This document shows, piece after piece, positions 8,731-17,355 of a DNA stretch of 64,000 bases. Within the stretch, counting starts at the first letter, position 1. Every line of letters begins with the position of its first letter. The stretch covers positions 62,001-126,000 of the forward strand of contig NZ_JAXMOC010000003.1 in NCBI RefSeq assembly GCF_034670125.1, given 5' to 3'. This DNA comes from Maricaulis sp034670125 (GTDB taxonomy: Bacteria; Pseudomonadota; Alphaproteobacteria; Caulobacterales; Maricaulaceae). The translations under genes and the position numbers were made by a program. The notes under the pieces were generated by a model. The model did no database searches. It was not told the DNA's origin and saw only the letters and a program-made list of their open reading frames with translations.

Positions 8731-9222
8731 TCACCAACCGCGATAGGGACGTTCCATCCGGGCTCGGTCGCGCGGGTGCGGGGCCGGCGGATACCGATCA
8801 AGACCGCCCCGATCCGGTCCGAAACGACGGCCGTGAAAGGCGCGCGGATAGTGGATTTCCACATCGATCCAGCGCGTCCGGCCTCGATAGTCCTGCACAT
8901 AATAATCCCCATTGCCGGCCAGATAGACCAGGCCCGGGCTGCGCGGCTGAGCAGCAATTCTCATATAGCGTCGATCACGCTCCCAGGGATCCGGCTCGTA
9001 AGACCAGGCCCGGACCGGGCAATCAATGACGCTACGGTCGCGCCAGTCTTCCTGCCGGTCAAACCGTCCGGACGTATGGCGGGCATCGATGCGGTCCTCT
9101 CGCAGGTCGGGGCAGGCACCGGCATTGAGGTGCCAGGTTCCGGCGCTGGCGGCACCGGTCGCGAGAACCGAGCCGGCGAGGGCCAGCAAGGCGATGGGAA
9201 GGCGGGTTTTGAGGGTCTTCAT
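8731..9222 (-). CDS. exported hypothetical protein, Arg/Tyr-rich
   Basis: A 163-residue protein starting at the ATG at 9222, eight bases after an AGGAGA ribosome site. A signal peptide ending near ASAGTWH leads to a small basic domain with two cysteines (CPDL, DCPV) and a C-terminal tail rich in Arg, Pro and Asp. I do not recognise the family. Its composition resembles another exported protein in this window (42706-43239), with short motifs such as YYVQDYRGRTRW, but no clear homology can be claimed by eye. It is divergent from the secreted protease. Confidence 0.55.
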   Translation of the reverse strand: MKTLKTRLPIALLALAGSVLATGAASAGTWHLNAGACPDLREDRIDARHTSGRFDRQEDWRDRSVIDCPVRAWSYEPDPWERDRRYMRIAAQPRSPGLVYLAGNGDYYVQDYRGRTRWIDVEIHYPRAFHGRRFGPDRGGLDRYPPAPHPRDRARMERPYRGW

Positions 9223-9433
9223 GACATGTCTCCTGTAACGTCCGGCCGGGGGCGCCGGTGGGGTGATGACGCCAGCAAGCCACACCGCGCCTGAGCGGCG
9301 CTTGAAGAGAGCGTTCAGCTTCCAGTCATCGCCATGAACGTCAGATGGCAGACGGGGGCGCTTCGGGGGAAGCGCTTGGATTTGCCGCAGAACTGACAGA
9401 TAAGCGGACACTTGCAGGGGACGGGAGCTCATC

Positions 9434-10768
9434 ATGCGCCACTATATCCGGATCGCCATCCTGGCACTTTTCACTTCAGGTCTGGGCCTGTCGGCGCCGC
9501 TGGCGGCCCAGGACGCACCCGCCCTCGCCGGCGCACCGCCCGCCGAAGCGGCCGCCGAACCCGCTGTCGAACGCCTGACCAGCCGCGAGCTCGGCAACTG
9601 GCTGCACCAGGCCGGCGTGAAACCGCCGAAACCGGGCACCGGAACCGCCCCGTCGACGCGCTATACCGGCAATGACACCTGCCAATGGGCCAATGATGGC
9701 GAGTGCGACGATCCCGGCATCGGGACAGGCGCCTGCCAGGTCGGTACCGACTATTCCGATTGCTGGCGGCTGGTTGAGGGCGTCGAGGACAATACCTGCC
9801 GCTGGGCCAATGATGGCGAATGCGACGAGCCGGGCTTCGGTACCGGGGCCTGCACGCAAGGCACCGACCTGGCCGATTGCGGTGCCATCATAGAGCTGCG
9901 CTTCCGCAATGACAGTTGCGAGACCGCCTTTGACGGCGTGTGCAGCGAGCCGGGTATCGGCGATGGCCGCTGCGCCGAACGGTCCGACCGCGCCGACTGT
10001 ATCGGTCGCGAGCGTCCGCTGACCATCAATGACCATTATTTCGGCCATGATGACCGCGTCTTCCACGACACCTCGGTCTTCCCCTGGACGGTGGTCGGCC
10101 AGGTTGATTTCGACAGCGGCGGCGCCTGCACGGCAACCCTGATCGGTCCCGACATTCTTGTCACCGCCTCGCATTGCATCAATGGCGATGGCCGCACCGA
10201 CTCGCGTGGCGTGTTCCAGACCGCCTTCGACCGCCCGGGCGGTCCGTTGTCAGCCCGGGTGATCGACCATTTCATCGATCCGGACTGGGACGACCAGCGC
10301 TTCTCGTCCGGCGATGATATCGACGGCACGGACTGGGCCCTGCTGCGCATTGACCAGCCGCTGGGTGACACGCTCGGCCATGTCGGCGTGCGCGGCCTGG
10401 TGGACACCGCCGGACGGCGCGGCGCCATGCAGGCCGATCTCTACCAGGGTGGCTATAGCTGGGATACCGGTGCCCATCTGTCCGGCAATATCGGTTGTCA
10501 CATGGTCGAAATCGCCAATGACAACACCATGGCCCACGACTGTGACACCACCCGCGGCGACAGTGGCTCGCCCTTCATGGTGCGCGAGGGCAATGAGTAT
10601 TTCGTGGTCGCGACCGACAGCAATTTCCGCCCCAATCCGCGCGGGCCGATGATCTATATCGCCGCCCGCTCGGAACGCTGGATCCCCTACTTGGAAGACT
10701 TCGCCGCCGGTCGCCTGACAAACGCCACACAGCGCCCGGCCAGCGGTGGGGTGAAGCCACCGAAATAA
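9434..10768 (+). CDS. secreted trypsin-like serine protease with three Cys-rich modules
   Basis: A 444-residue exported protein (signal peptide to about residue 26). Three tandem modules (residues 80-110, 119-149, 159-189) each carry four cysteines with identical spacing (C83/C91/C101/C110, then C122/C130/C140/C149, then C162/C170/C180/C189). Modules 1 and 2 share WANDGECD(D/E)PG. The chymotrypsin-fold domain follows, with H247 in VTASHC, D300 in DGTDWALLRID and S377 in GDSGSP. The hexapeptide GVKPPK occurs both before the modules (61-66) and at the very C terminus (439-444). The modules may mediate binding to a surface or substrate. A GGGAG ribosome site supports the start. Confidence 0.82.
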   Translation: MRHYIRIAILALFTSGLGLSAPLAAQDAPALAGAPPAEAAAEPAVERLTSRELGNWLHQAGVKPPKPGTGTAPSTRYTGNDTCQWANDGECDDPGIGTGACQVGTDYSDCWRLVEGVEDNTCRWANDGECDEPGFGTGACTQGTDLADCGAIIELRFRNDSCETAFDGVCSEPGIGDGRCAERSDRADCIGRERPLTINDHYFGHDDRVFHDTSVFPWTVVGQVDFDSGGACTATLIGPDILVTASHCINGDGRTDSRGVFQTAFDRPGGPLSARVIDHFIDPDWDDQRFSSGDDIDGTDWALLRIDQPLGDTLGHVGVRGLVDTAGRRGAMQADLYQGGYSWDTGAHLSGNIGCHMVEIANDNTMAHDCDTTRGDSGSPFMVREGNEYFVVATDSNFRPNPRGPMIYIAARSERWIPYLEDFAAGRLTNATQRPASGGVKPPK

Positions 10769-10778
10769 AGTGAGGTGC

Positions 10779-10867
10779 GCAAAAGGGGACAGGTATAATT
10801 AACGTGTGCAATCGGTAACACCTGTGGGCACATCCCAGCCACGTTAATTATACCTGTCCCCTTTTGC
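10779..10867. repeat. 28-bp perfect inverted repeat with 33-base loop
   Basis: The arms at 10779-10806 and 10840-10867 are exact reverse complements, beginning GCAAAAGGGGACAGG on each strand. The element lies between convergent genes and abuts the esterase stop codon at 10868. Its shape recalls REP/BIME-type elements mobilised by RAYT transposases, though no such gene is in the window. It probably also ends transcription of both neighbours. Confidence 0.85.
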
Positions 10868-12181
10868 TCACGGCCCGCCCAACAACGCCTCCAGCCCGAC
10901 CGCAAGGGCGCTGCGCCAGCCCGCGATGTCGTGACCGCCGGGATAGACGGCCAGCTCGACCGGATATCCGTATTCGGTCAGCGCCTGCGCCATCGACCGG
11001 TTCGTCTCCAGCATGACATGGTCCTGATTGGTGCGGGTGCGCACGGTCTCCAGGCGTCCGGCCGCCAGATGAAAGCGTGGCGCGTCGTCCGGGGCGGCGG
11101 GCAGCTGACGGCTCGCCCATTCGGGCGCCTCGCCGTCGGGTGCCCAGTAGAACGAGCCCGACAGCGAGATCACCCCGCCAATCCGGTCCGGGCGGGCCAA
11201 CGCCGTGAGACTGGCCGACAGGCCGCGACGCGAAGCACCGGCCAGCAGGGTCGTTTCGCGGCGCGGTGTCAGACCGGCTTCGGCTTGCAGTGCGGGCAGC
11301 AATTCGTCAGCGATGAACGCAGCCTGATCGCGATAGGCGTGATCGGCACTGGCGGGGTCGAGCTGGTCGATCAGCACCAGATGGGTCGGGGGGATATCGC
11401 CGCGGGTCGCGAGCCGGGCCAGCATGTCACTCGCCCTCGCGCGCTCACCCCACAAAAAGGCGTCATAGAGGATCAGCAGCGGCGCATCGTCCGGCGCGCC
11501 GGGCGCGCGAAACAGATCCAGCCGGACCGGCCGCCCCAGCGCCGCACTGTCGACGGTCAGACGCTGCGCCGGGATGGTTTCGTCAAAGGCCAGCGGGCGA
11601 TGAATGTCAGCGCGCGGGGCGCGGTCGAGACGCAGCAGCGACTCGCCGTCCTGTCCGCCCATGCGAGCCGGATTGGCCGGGTCGGACCAGCGCTCGACCC
11701 GGCCGTCGCGCTCGACCAGGAAGGAGTAGACGGCTTCCACATCGCGCGGCACCGAGAGCGTCAGGGTCCAGATATCGGCTCCGTCCATGCGGGTCATGGG
11801 CAGGGTGAAATCGGCGACATAGTCGGTCACCGGCTGGCGGGCCCTTGGCGCATTGATCACACTGTCGAAACGTACGGATGTGGTCTGCGCATCACCGCGC
11901 CAGGCGAAGGTCACCAGCGCGTGGCCAGGCTTGTCGGGGTCGATGGACCGCAATGGCAGGCGCGGCTGCGACAGGGTGCGCCAGGCTTCGTCGCGGGCAT
12001 GCGGGCGCTCGGCCAGCATGGCCTCCAGCGCCGCGACAGCCGGGATCGCCAAACGGTCGTCATCGCCGTCCGTCGACTGTGCCGACGCGGCCGCCGTGGC
12101 TGCCAGAAGCGCGATCCCCGCCAGCACCTGTGCCCGCGGACCCACCGCAACACGCCTGCCCTGTCCCCTTTGCCCGATCAT
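10868..12181 (-). CDS. exported esterase, enterochelin-esterase-like (Fes/esterase D type)
   Basis: A 437-residue protein with an N-terminal hydrophobic stretch (VLAGIALLAATAAASAQ) consistent with export. An early beta-sandwich region (HALVTFAWRGDAQTTSVRFD to VYSFLVERDGRVERWSDPANP) resembles the N-terminal domain of Fes. The alpha/beta-hydrolase domain has a nucleophile elbow GASRRG (usually GxSxGG), an acid region and a late His in YPGGHDIAGW. It may hydrolyse siderophore esters or other esters outside the cytoplasm. No siderophore genes are nearby, so the substrate is open. The long inverted repeat directly follows its stop. Confidence 0.72.
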   Translation of the reverse strand: MIGQRGQGRRVAVGPRAQVLAGIALLAATAAASAQSTDGDDDRLAIPAVAALEAMLAERPHARDEAWRTLSQPRLPLRSIDPDKPGHALVTFAWRGDAQTTSVRFDSVINAPRARQPVTDYVADFTLPMTRMDGADIWTLTLSVPRDVEAVYSFLVERDGRVERWSDPANPARMGGQDGESLLRLDRAPRADIHRPLAFDETIPAQRLTVDSAALGRPVRLDLFRAPGAPDDAPLLILYDAFLWGERARASDMLARLATRGDIPPTHLVLIDQLDPASADHAYRDQAAFIADELLPALQAEAGLTPRRETTLLAGASRRGLSASLTALARPDRIGGVISLSGSFYWAPDGEAPEWASRQLPAAPDDAPRFHLAAGRLETVRTRTNQDHVMLETNRSMAQALTEYGYPVELAVYPGGHDIAGWRSALAVGLEALLGGP

Positions 12182-12224
12182 GCGAGCCAGTCTAGCGTGG
12201 GTTCATCTGTCGAGGGGAGACCGG

Positions 12225-12890
12225 ATGACACTGCTCACAAGCGCACTGCCGCAGGATCGCACCGACCGGATCCTCCTGATCGCTTCGGCGATCCTTGCCC
12301 TGGTCTACCTGGTCGACACGTTCGGCGTCTCGGCGCCCTTCCCGCTCAATGTGGTGATCAAGGCGACCGGCGTCGCCCTGCTGGCCCTTTATGCGGTGCG
12401 GCAGAAACACCTCGTTCTTGGCGCCGGACTGGCACTCGGGGCGCTCGGCGATGTCTTCCTGGCGCTCGATCAAAGCGTGCTGCCGCTGGGCATCGCCGCC
12501 TTCGGCCTGGGTCATCTGGTCTACATCTGGCTGTTTGCCCAATGGCGCTTCAAGGCCGGCGCGCGCGGTGGAATGAGCCGAATTCTGGCTCTGCTCATCG
12601 CGGTTCTAGGCCTGGCCATGCTGAACTGGCTGCAGCCCCATTTCGGCGAGCTTCGGGTCGCGGCCTCGGTCTATAACGGCATCATCCTGGTCATGGCCGT
12701 CCTCGCCATACTCGGGCGTGCGCCCACCCTCGCCATGATCGGCGCGCTCTTGTTCGTCGTCTCAGACAGCGTTCTTGCCGTGCGCCTGTTCGCCGGCGAG
12801 CTGGACTGGGCCGGACCGGTGGTCTGGATTTGCTATTATCTCGGTCAGGCCGGGATTGCGCTGGGTCTGGCGCGGGCGAAACTGCCGTAA
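12225..12890 (+). CDS. YhhN family membrane protein (lysoplasmalogenase-like)
   Basis: A 221-residue integral membrane protein with about seven to eight hydrophobic helices from residue 15 onward. It matches the YhhN/TMEM86 family, some members of which hydrolyse the vinyl ether of lysoplasmalogens; family motifs include GLALGALGDVFLAL and FVVSDSVLAVRLF, with the conserved acidic residues expected for catalysis. The ATG at 12225 follows a GAGGGGAG ribosome site; the longer frame is antisense to the esterase. It is divergent from the esterase by 43 bases and ends at a hairpin terminator. Confidence 0.78.
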   Translation: MTLLTSALPQDRTDRILLIASAILALVYLVDTFGVSAPFPLNVVIKATGVALLALYAVRQKHLVLGAGLALGALGDVFLALDQSVLPLGIAAFGLGHLVYIWLFAQWRFKAGARGGMSRILALLIAVLGLAMLNWLQPHFGELRVAASVYNGIILVMAVLAILGRAPTLAMIGALLFVVSDSVLAVRLFAGELDWAGPVVWICYYLGQAGIALGLARAKLP

Positions 12891-12918
12891 TGGCAGACTG
12901 ACAGTCCGACAGAAAAAG

Positions 12919-12948
12919 GCCTGCCAGTCCCATCACGGACCGGCAGGC
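12919..12948. terminator. bidirectional terminator between yhhN-like gene and rpoH
   Basis: GCCTGCCAGTCC and GGACCGGCAGGC pair over 12 positions with one mismatch around a 6-base loop. TCTTGTTT follows on the plus strand and CTTTTTCT on the minus strand. It sits between two convergent genes. Confidence 0.8.
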
Positions 12949-12985
12949 TCTTGTTTGTCTGGCAACGTGGCAAGGGCTGAACCGG

Positions 12986-13873
12986 CTAGTTCATCAGGCC
13001 CTGTTCGCTGGCCATGGCCTTCATGGCCTTTTGCAGCTTTTCAAAGGCCCGCACCTCGATCTGACGGATGCGTTCGCGGCTGACGCCATAATGATCGGCC
13101 AGTTCTTCCAAGGTCTTGGGGTCTTCCGACAGACGGCGTTCCTGCAGGATATGCTGTTCGCGTTCATTGAGCTCGCCCATCGCCGACTGCAGCAGCTGCA
13201 TGCGTGTATCGAACTCATCGCTCTCGACCAGCTCGTCTTCCTGGCTCTCGGCATTGTCGTCGGACAGCCAGTCCTGCCACTGGCCCTCGCCCTCGGTCCC
13301 GCGCAGCGGCGCATTGAGCGAGGCGTCGGGTCCGGACAGGCGGCCATTCATCGACATCACCTCATCATGGGTGACGCCCAGCTTGGTAGCGATGGCCTCG
13401 ACCTGATCAGGCTTCAGATCACCTTCATCCAGCGCCTGCATCTGGCTCTTCATCCGGCGCAGATTGAAAAAAAGCTTTTTCTGGGCCGCCGTCGTGCCCA
13501 TTTTCACCAGCGACCAGGACCGCAGGATGTATTCCTGGATCGAGGCGCGGATCCACCACATGGCATAGGTGGCCAGGCGGAAACCCTTGTCCGGGTCGAA
13601 TTTCTTGACCGCCTGCATCAGGCCGACATTGCCCTCGGAGATCACTTCGGCGATCGGCAGGCCATAGCCGCGATATCCCATGGCGATCTTGGCCACCAGG
13701 CGCAGATGAGACGTCACGAGCTTCTCGGCCGCGCCACTGTCCTCATGTTCACGCCAGCGCTTGCCGAGCATGAACTCCTCGTCCTTCTCCAGCATCGGAA
13801 AACGACGGATTTCCGACAAATAGCTCGACAACCCCTGTTCGGGTGAGAGCGTCATTGAAACTGCATTGGCCAT
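12986..13873 (-). CDS. rpoH: RNA polymerase heat-shock sigma factor (sigma-32)
   Basis: A 295-residue group 3 sigma factor. Region 2 has the core-binding and -10 segments (LISEGNVGLMQAVKKFDP-type and FRLATYAMWWIRASIQEYIL). The RpoH box is visible as AQKKLFFNLRRMK. Region 4 ends with a helix-turn-helix (TLEELADHYGVSRERIRQIEVRAFEKLQKAM). It directs transcription of chaperone and protease genes. The start at 13873 (MANAVSMTLSPEQGL) fits the family; the longer frame adds 30 residues with no support. No clear sigma-32 promoter was seen upstream. Confidence 0.95.
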   Translation of the reverse strand: MANAVSMTLSPEQGLSSYLSEIRRFPMLEKDEEFMLGKRWREHEDSGAAEKLVTSHLRLVAKIAMGYRGYGLPIAEVISEGNVGLMQAVKKFDPDKGFRLATYAMWWIRASIQEYILRSWSLVKMGTTAAQKKLFFNLRRMKSQMQALDEGDLKPDQVEAIATKLGVTHDEVMSMNGRLSGPDASLNAPLRGTEGEGQWQDWLSDDNAESQEDELVESDEFDTRMQLLQSAMGELNEREQHILQERRLSEDPKTLEELADHYGVSRERIRQIEVRAFEKLQKAMKAMASEQGLMN

Positions 13874-14053
13874 GACACGTATCCTATCCCATCGAGGCGC
13901 CAACCGACATGCGTCATTTGCACGTCCCCCGGCGCCTCGTCCGAGACCTATTTGGGGAGCCAATCCACCGAATGTAACCCCCTCACGCCGCTGTGATGCG
14001 AATGGCTGTCATTCGTGAATGGTTGAGCGGGTTACTCGGGGATTGTGGCGGCG

Positions 14054-14443
14054 CTACACGCTCTCCCGTGCGTGTCCACGCGCCAGCTGAAGCTCGACGC
14101 GTTTGAGTTCGCGCAGGATGCGGTTGTTCTGCATCTGAAGACCCAACCCGCCTTTCATGAAGAGGCCGACATTGACGGCCACGATGACGCCGACGCCCCA
14201 GCGCATGGTCATGATCGGGTCAGTTGCCTGGAACATTTTCCAGGCCGCGAAGATGGCCAGGCCGGCGCCGATGATATTGACGACATAGGCGACCCACATC
14301 ACCCAGGCCAGCTTGCCACGGAACAGGCCGAACGCCTGGGCGAAATAGCCGGGCTCCTCGGCAAGGTCGCCGAGAACGGCGCGGTCATCGGCGTCGAGAG
14401 CTTCAAGGATCAGACGATCGAGGTCTTCGGTCTTGGTGGTCAT
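14054..14443 (-). CDS. DUF6768-type two-helix membrane protein, possible anti-sigma partner
   Basis: A 129-residue protein: an acidic N-terminal helix (DLDRLILEALDADDRAVLGDLAEE), two membrane helices (about residues 45-70 and 78-95), and a basic C-terminal helix (NNRILRELKRVELQLARG). It fits the DUF6768 family as I know it, of unknown function, often paired with ECF sigma genes. It begins 25 bases after the ECF sigma stop, behind an AAAAGGAG ribosome site, so the two form an operon. A role as membrane anti-sigma factor is plausible by position only; it lacks a zinc anti-sigma motif. Confidence 0.65.
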   Translation of the reverse strand: MTTKTEDLDRLILEALDADDRAVLGDLAEEPGYFAQAFGLFRGKLAWVMWVAYVVNIIGAGLAIFAAWKMFQATDPIMTMRWGVGVIVAVNVGLFMKGGLGLQMQNNRILRELKRVELQLARGHARESV

Positions 14444-14468
14444 GACGATCTCCTTTTCACGATCCGGG

Positions 14469-15029
14469 TCAGTCCCGGGTCGGGTTGAGCACGGCCGCGA
14501 GCTTGCGGCGTGCATGCATGAGACGGGTTTTCACAGTGCCCGCCGGTGTTTGTGTGATGACGGCGATCTCGGCGACCGAGAGACCGTCCTGGTGATAGAG
14601 GGCCAGTGCCACGCGCTGGTCATCCGGCAAGGCGGTCATCGCCATTCGGATGGCGCCGGTATCGGCGGCCGTCTCGGCGGCCTGTTCGCCGTCGACCGAA
14701 GCCCCGCCGATCTCGGCCGCATAGGCCTCGGCGGTGCGCCGGGTCGATTGTCGCCCGCGAATCTCGGCGGCACATTTGCGGGCGACAATACGATAGGCCC
14801 AGGCCGGGAAGGCGGCCGGCTCGCGCAACGAACCAAGACCGCGAAGGATGTCGCACCAGGCGTCCTGCATGATGTCGCGCGCCGGATCGACCTCGCCGAT
14901 CAACCGGCCGGCATGGCGCGACAGGTCGGCGTGCCAGAGGCGACACAGGCGATCGAGCGCCTCCCGGTCGCCGGCATGCGCCGAAACGATCAGGAACTCC
15001 GACAGGACGCGCTTGCGGTCACGTTGCAT
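14469..15029 (-). CDS. ECF-type RNA polymerase sigma factor
   Basis: A 187-residue sigma-70-family ECF factor. Region 2 covers about residues 25-85 (RLIGEVDPARDIMQDAWCDILRGLGSL, FPAWAYRIVARKCAAEI); region 4 is at 125-175 with ALPDDQRVALALYHQDGLSVAEIAVITQTPAGTVKTRLMHARRKL. The start at 15029 is preferred because GGGAGA lies six bases upstream. It is followed by the DUF6768 gene. A GAACC at 15094-15098 (minus strand) could be an ECF-type -35 element for autoregulation; that is only suggestive. Confidence 0.85.
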   Translation of the reverse strand: MQRDRKRVLSEFLIVSAHAGDREALDRLCRLWHADLSRHAGRLIGEVDPARDIMQDAWCDILRGLGSLREPAAFPAWAYRIVARKCAAEIRGRQSTRRTAEAYAAEIGGASVDGEQAAETAADTGAIRMAMTALPDDQRVALALYHQDGLSVAEIAVITQTPAGTVKTRLMHARRKLAAVLNPTRD

Positions 15030-15191
15030 GATGTCTCCCGGTGCCATGCCAGAGGGCGGCATTCACGGACTAGGTGCGCACGGGTCGGAAATTGGTTCAA
15101 TGCCTTGCGGTGGCCTGAAACCGGACAACCAACCTTCAGTTGTTAAACTCGCCCGTAAAGCGTAGTGTGGGGCAAATCGAGGGAGGCTTCC

Positions 15192-16181
15192 ATGCGTGGC
15201 ATTTTGACCAGTGTATCCGTATCGATAGGACTTCTGGCGGGCTGCACCACGCTCGATGGGCCACCGCCGCCGCCCGTGGCGCAGACGACCAACGATTGCG
15301 ACACAGACGGTGTGACCGTCGGTACCGATGACTGGCGCGCCGCCCGGCTTGACTGTGACATGTCCACCATCGCGGCCCGGTCGGCCGTCTACCGTCAACG
15401 CTATGTCGAGATTACAGGCGAGCGCAGCCTGCTGGACAGGTTCTCCCTGGCATCTGCCTTCAGCCTGGCCGGCTTTGGCCTGTTTGGCGCCCACGAGGAC
15501 AATCTGCGGGCCGCAACATTGGGGCTCGGTGGCTCGACCGTCATGCGCAATGGACTGAACCAGGCCGAGCAGGCGACGATCTACTATGCCGGTGCCCGCT
15601 CGATGAATTGCTATACGCTGGAAGCCATGGCCGTCCTTGACGGTTTCAACGCCGGTGACAGTGCCGGCATGGCCAGCACTTATTCATCGCTCGCCGAGCT
15701 TGTTGTCCTGGCGGAATACGCCACGCCGGGAACACCTGACACCGGAACCGCAAACGAAACCGCCGCCCGGGCCGCCGAGCTGGCGAGGCGCGACGCATTA
15801 ATCGCGCGCGCAAATGAACTTCGACCCGAACTGCTCTCGGCGTACAGCGCCTTGCGCCGGTTCCCCAATTCAATGTCTGTCAGCTGGCAGGCCGCCGACG
15901 GTCATATTCATGACCGCCTCGCGGCACAGGCTCCCGATATCGCGGCGCTGATCGCAGCGGCCCGCGCGCTGGACACCCCGGAAACTCCCCCGCCTTCAGC
16001 GCCCTCTGACGACAAAGGGGAAACCGAGGGCGAAGCGGGCCTGACGGACGGCGGGCCGCCATTGGCCACCATCCTGACCGGACTCGCGAGCGGCATCAGT
16101 GCGGCCGAACGCTACATCGCGGCTGATTACCCGGCCCGCGTGACCCGACTGGGTGAGTGCCTGGCCATGGCCACGCCCTAG
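15192..16181 (+). CDS. lipoprotein of unknown function
   Basis: A 329-residue protein starting at 15192 with a lipoprotein signal (LTSVSVSIGLLAGC, lipobox LAGC). The mature part has a Pro-rich linker, a central helical region with a hydrophobic segment (FSLASAFSLAGFGLFG), and several cysteines near the N terminus (DCDTDG, DCDMST, MNCYTLEA). A Pro/Ser/Glu-rich linker follows near residue 265. I do not recognise the family. The metalloprotease gene starts three bases after its stop, so the two are surely cotranslated and may work together. Confidence 0.7.
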   Translation: MRGILTSVSVSIGLLAGCTTLDGPPPPPVAQTTNDCDTDGVTVGTDDWRAARLDCDMSTIAARSAVYRQRYVEITGERSLLDRFSLASAFSLAGFGLFGAHEDNLRAATLGLGGSTVMRNGLNQAEQATIYYAGARSMNCYTLEAMAVLDGFNAGDSAGMASTYSSLAELVVLAEYATPGTPDTGTANETAARAAELARRDALIARANELRPELLSAYSALRRFPNSMSVSWQAADGHIHDRLAAQAPDIAALIAAARALDTPETPPPSAPSDDKGETEGEAGLTDGGPPLATILTGLASGISAAERYIAADYPARVTRLGECLAMATP

Positions 16182-16184
16182 CCC

Positions 16185-16847
16185 ATGGCCAGCAAGCCCG
16201 CTGATTTCCTGCGTCCCGGTTCAAGAAAATGGCGCAATGGCGTGACGGTCCGCTACGGCTTCTTGATGCAGAACCCACCGACCTGGATGGAACGGCAGGA
16301 CATCGAGGCGTTTGCCGCGGCCCTGTCGGAATGGTTGCAACCGCCCTGCGGCCTCCACCTCGAACACACTACCCGCCTGTCCGACGCCCAAGTCCGGGTC
16401 CGGGTCAAGCTGACCGCCCCGCTGCGCTCCCGTGTCGGAACCGAAGCTCTTGAGGTCACGGAGCTGGGCAAGCCGACCGTCACCTTCAATCGTCATCTCA
16501 ACAGCAAGGCCGGGCGTCTCATGGCGCTGCACGAAATCGGACACATCCTCGGATTTCACCATGAGCACCAAAGCAGGCGGGCCGCGCTCGGGTGGAAGGA
16601 GCCGGCAACAACGGCGCACTTCAGGGCGATGGGTTGGTCGGATGCCGTCATCCGCAAGAATGTGTTCGCCCCGCGCGACGGCCGGATTTCCGGACCCGAC
16701 TGGGACCCCGCCTCGATCATGCACTACCCGTTACCGGCCGGACTCCTCACCAAGCCGGAAAGCTGGGCAGGCAAGGCCATCCCTCAGGCGAACGGGATCT
16801 CGGCGGCCGATCACCAGGAAGTCCTCGCCTGGTACCCGCCGCTCTGA
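16185..16847 (+). CDS. astacin-like zinc metalloprotease
   Basis: A 220-residue protein with the extended zinc site of astacins and other metzincins: H116-E117-x-x-H120-x-x-G-F-x-H126 (LHEIGHILGFHHEH), then SIMHYP near residue 178, which is the Met-turn region. The fold around YGFLMQNPPTWMERQDIEAF also fits peptidase family M12A. No signal peptide is seen with this start, which is fixed by its three-base distance from the lipoprotein stop. It may therefore be cytoplasmic or leave by another route. A peptidase role is confident; the substrate is unknown. Confidence 0.8.
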   Translation: MASKPADFLRPGSRKWRNGVTVRYGFLMQNPPTWMERQDIEAFAAALSEWLQPPCGLHLEHTTRLSDAQVRVRVKLTAPLRSRVGTEALEVTELGKPTVTFNRHLNSKAGRLMALHEIGHILGFHHEHQSRRAALGWKEPATTAHFRAMGWSDAVIRKNVFAPRDGRISGPDWDPASIMHYPLPAGLLTKPESWAGKAIPQANGISAADHQEVLAWYPPL

Positions 16848-16853
16848 CCCACC

Positions 16854-17255
16854 CTAACCCGATTTCGGCAGGCTCTTGTGGAATTGCAGGTAACCGCGCT
16901 CGACCATGCGGCGCATGGCTTCATAGGCCTCGGAAAGCTCTTCATAGGCGGACCGCAGCAGTTGCAGGCGGGCCACTTCCTCGGCGGACATGGGCGAGCG
17001 TGAGCGCGCCGCCGACATGGCCGCATCAACCCAGGCCGACCGCGCCTTCGACGATGACAGGGCGAGATTCTGGAAATCCTCGATACCGACATGATGGATG
17101 GTCTTGGCAATCACCGCCTGATTGGCGGCAAAAACCGTGTAGTCGATCTGTTCGAGATGGCCGCGCCGCTTTTTCTGTTCGGCGGGGTCCTCGACCAGGT
17201 CAGGCTCGAAATGATCGGATACGCGGCGATAGCTGGAAGTCACGATCTTGCCCAT
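16854..17255 (-). CDS. hypothetical protein, helical
   Basis: A 133-residue, probably cytoplasmic protein with a good GGAGG ribosome site before its ATG. It looks largely alpha-helical (SAEEVARLQLLRSAYEELSEAYEAMRRMVERGYLQF) with a basic N-terminal region (EQKKRRGHLEQIDYTVF). There is no signal peptide, membrane segment or cysteine motif. I do not recognise the family. It is convergent with the metalloprotease, separated by six bases. Confidence 0.55.
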   Translation of the reverse strand: MGKIVTSSYRRVSDHFEPDLVEDPAEQKKRRGHLEQIDYTVFAANQAVIAKTIHHVGIEDFQNLALSSSKARSAWVDAAMSAARSRSPMSAEEVARLQLLRSAYEELSEAYEAMRRMVERGYLQFHKSLPKSG

Positions 17256-17355
17256 GGCGACACCTCCTCAATGGGTATCAAGGGACAAGTATCGCCGATC
17301 AGGCCTTAACGGGCGGTTTCACCCCGAGCCGGTGCAACCAGGCGGGAAACCCCGA

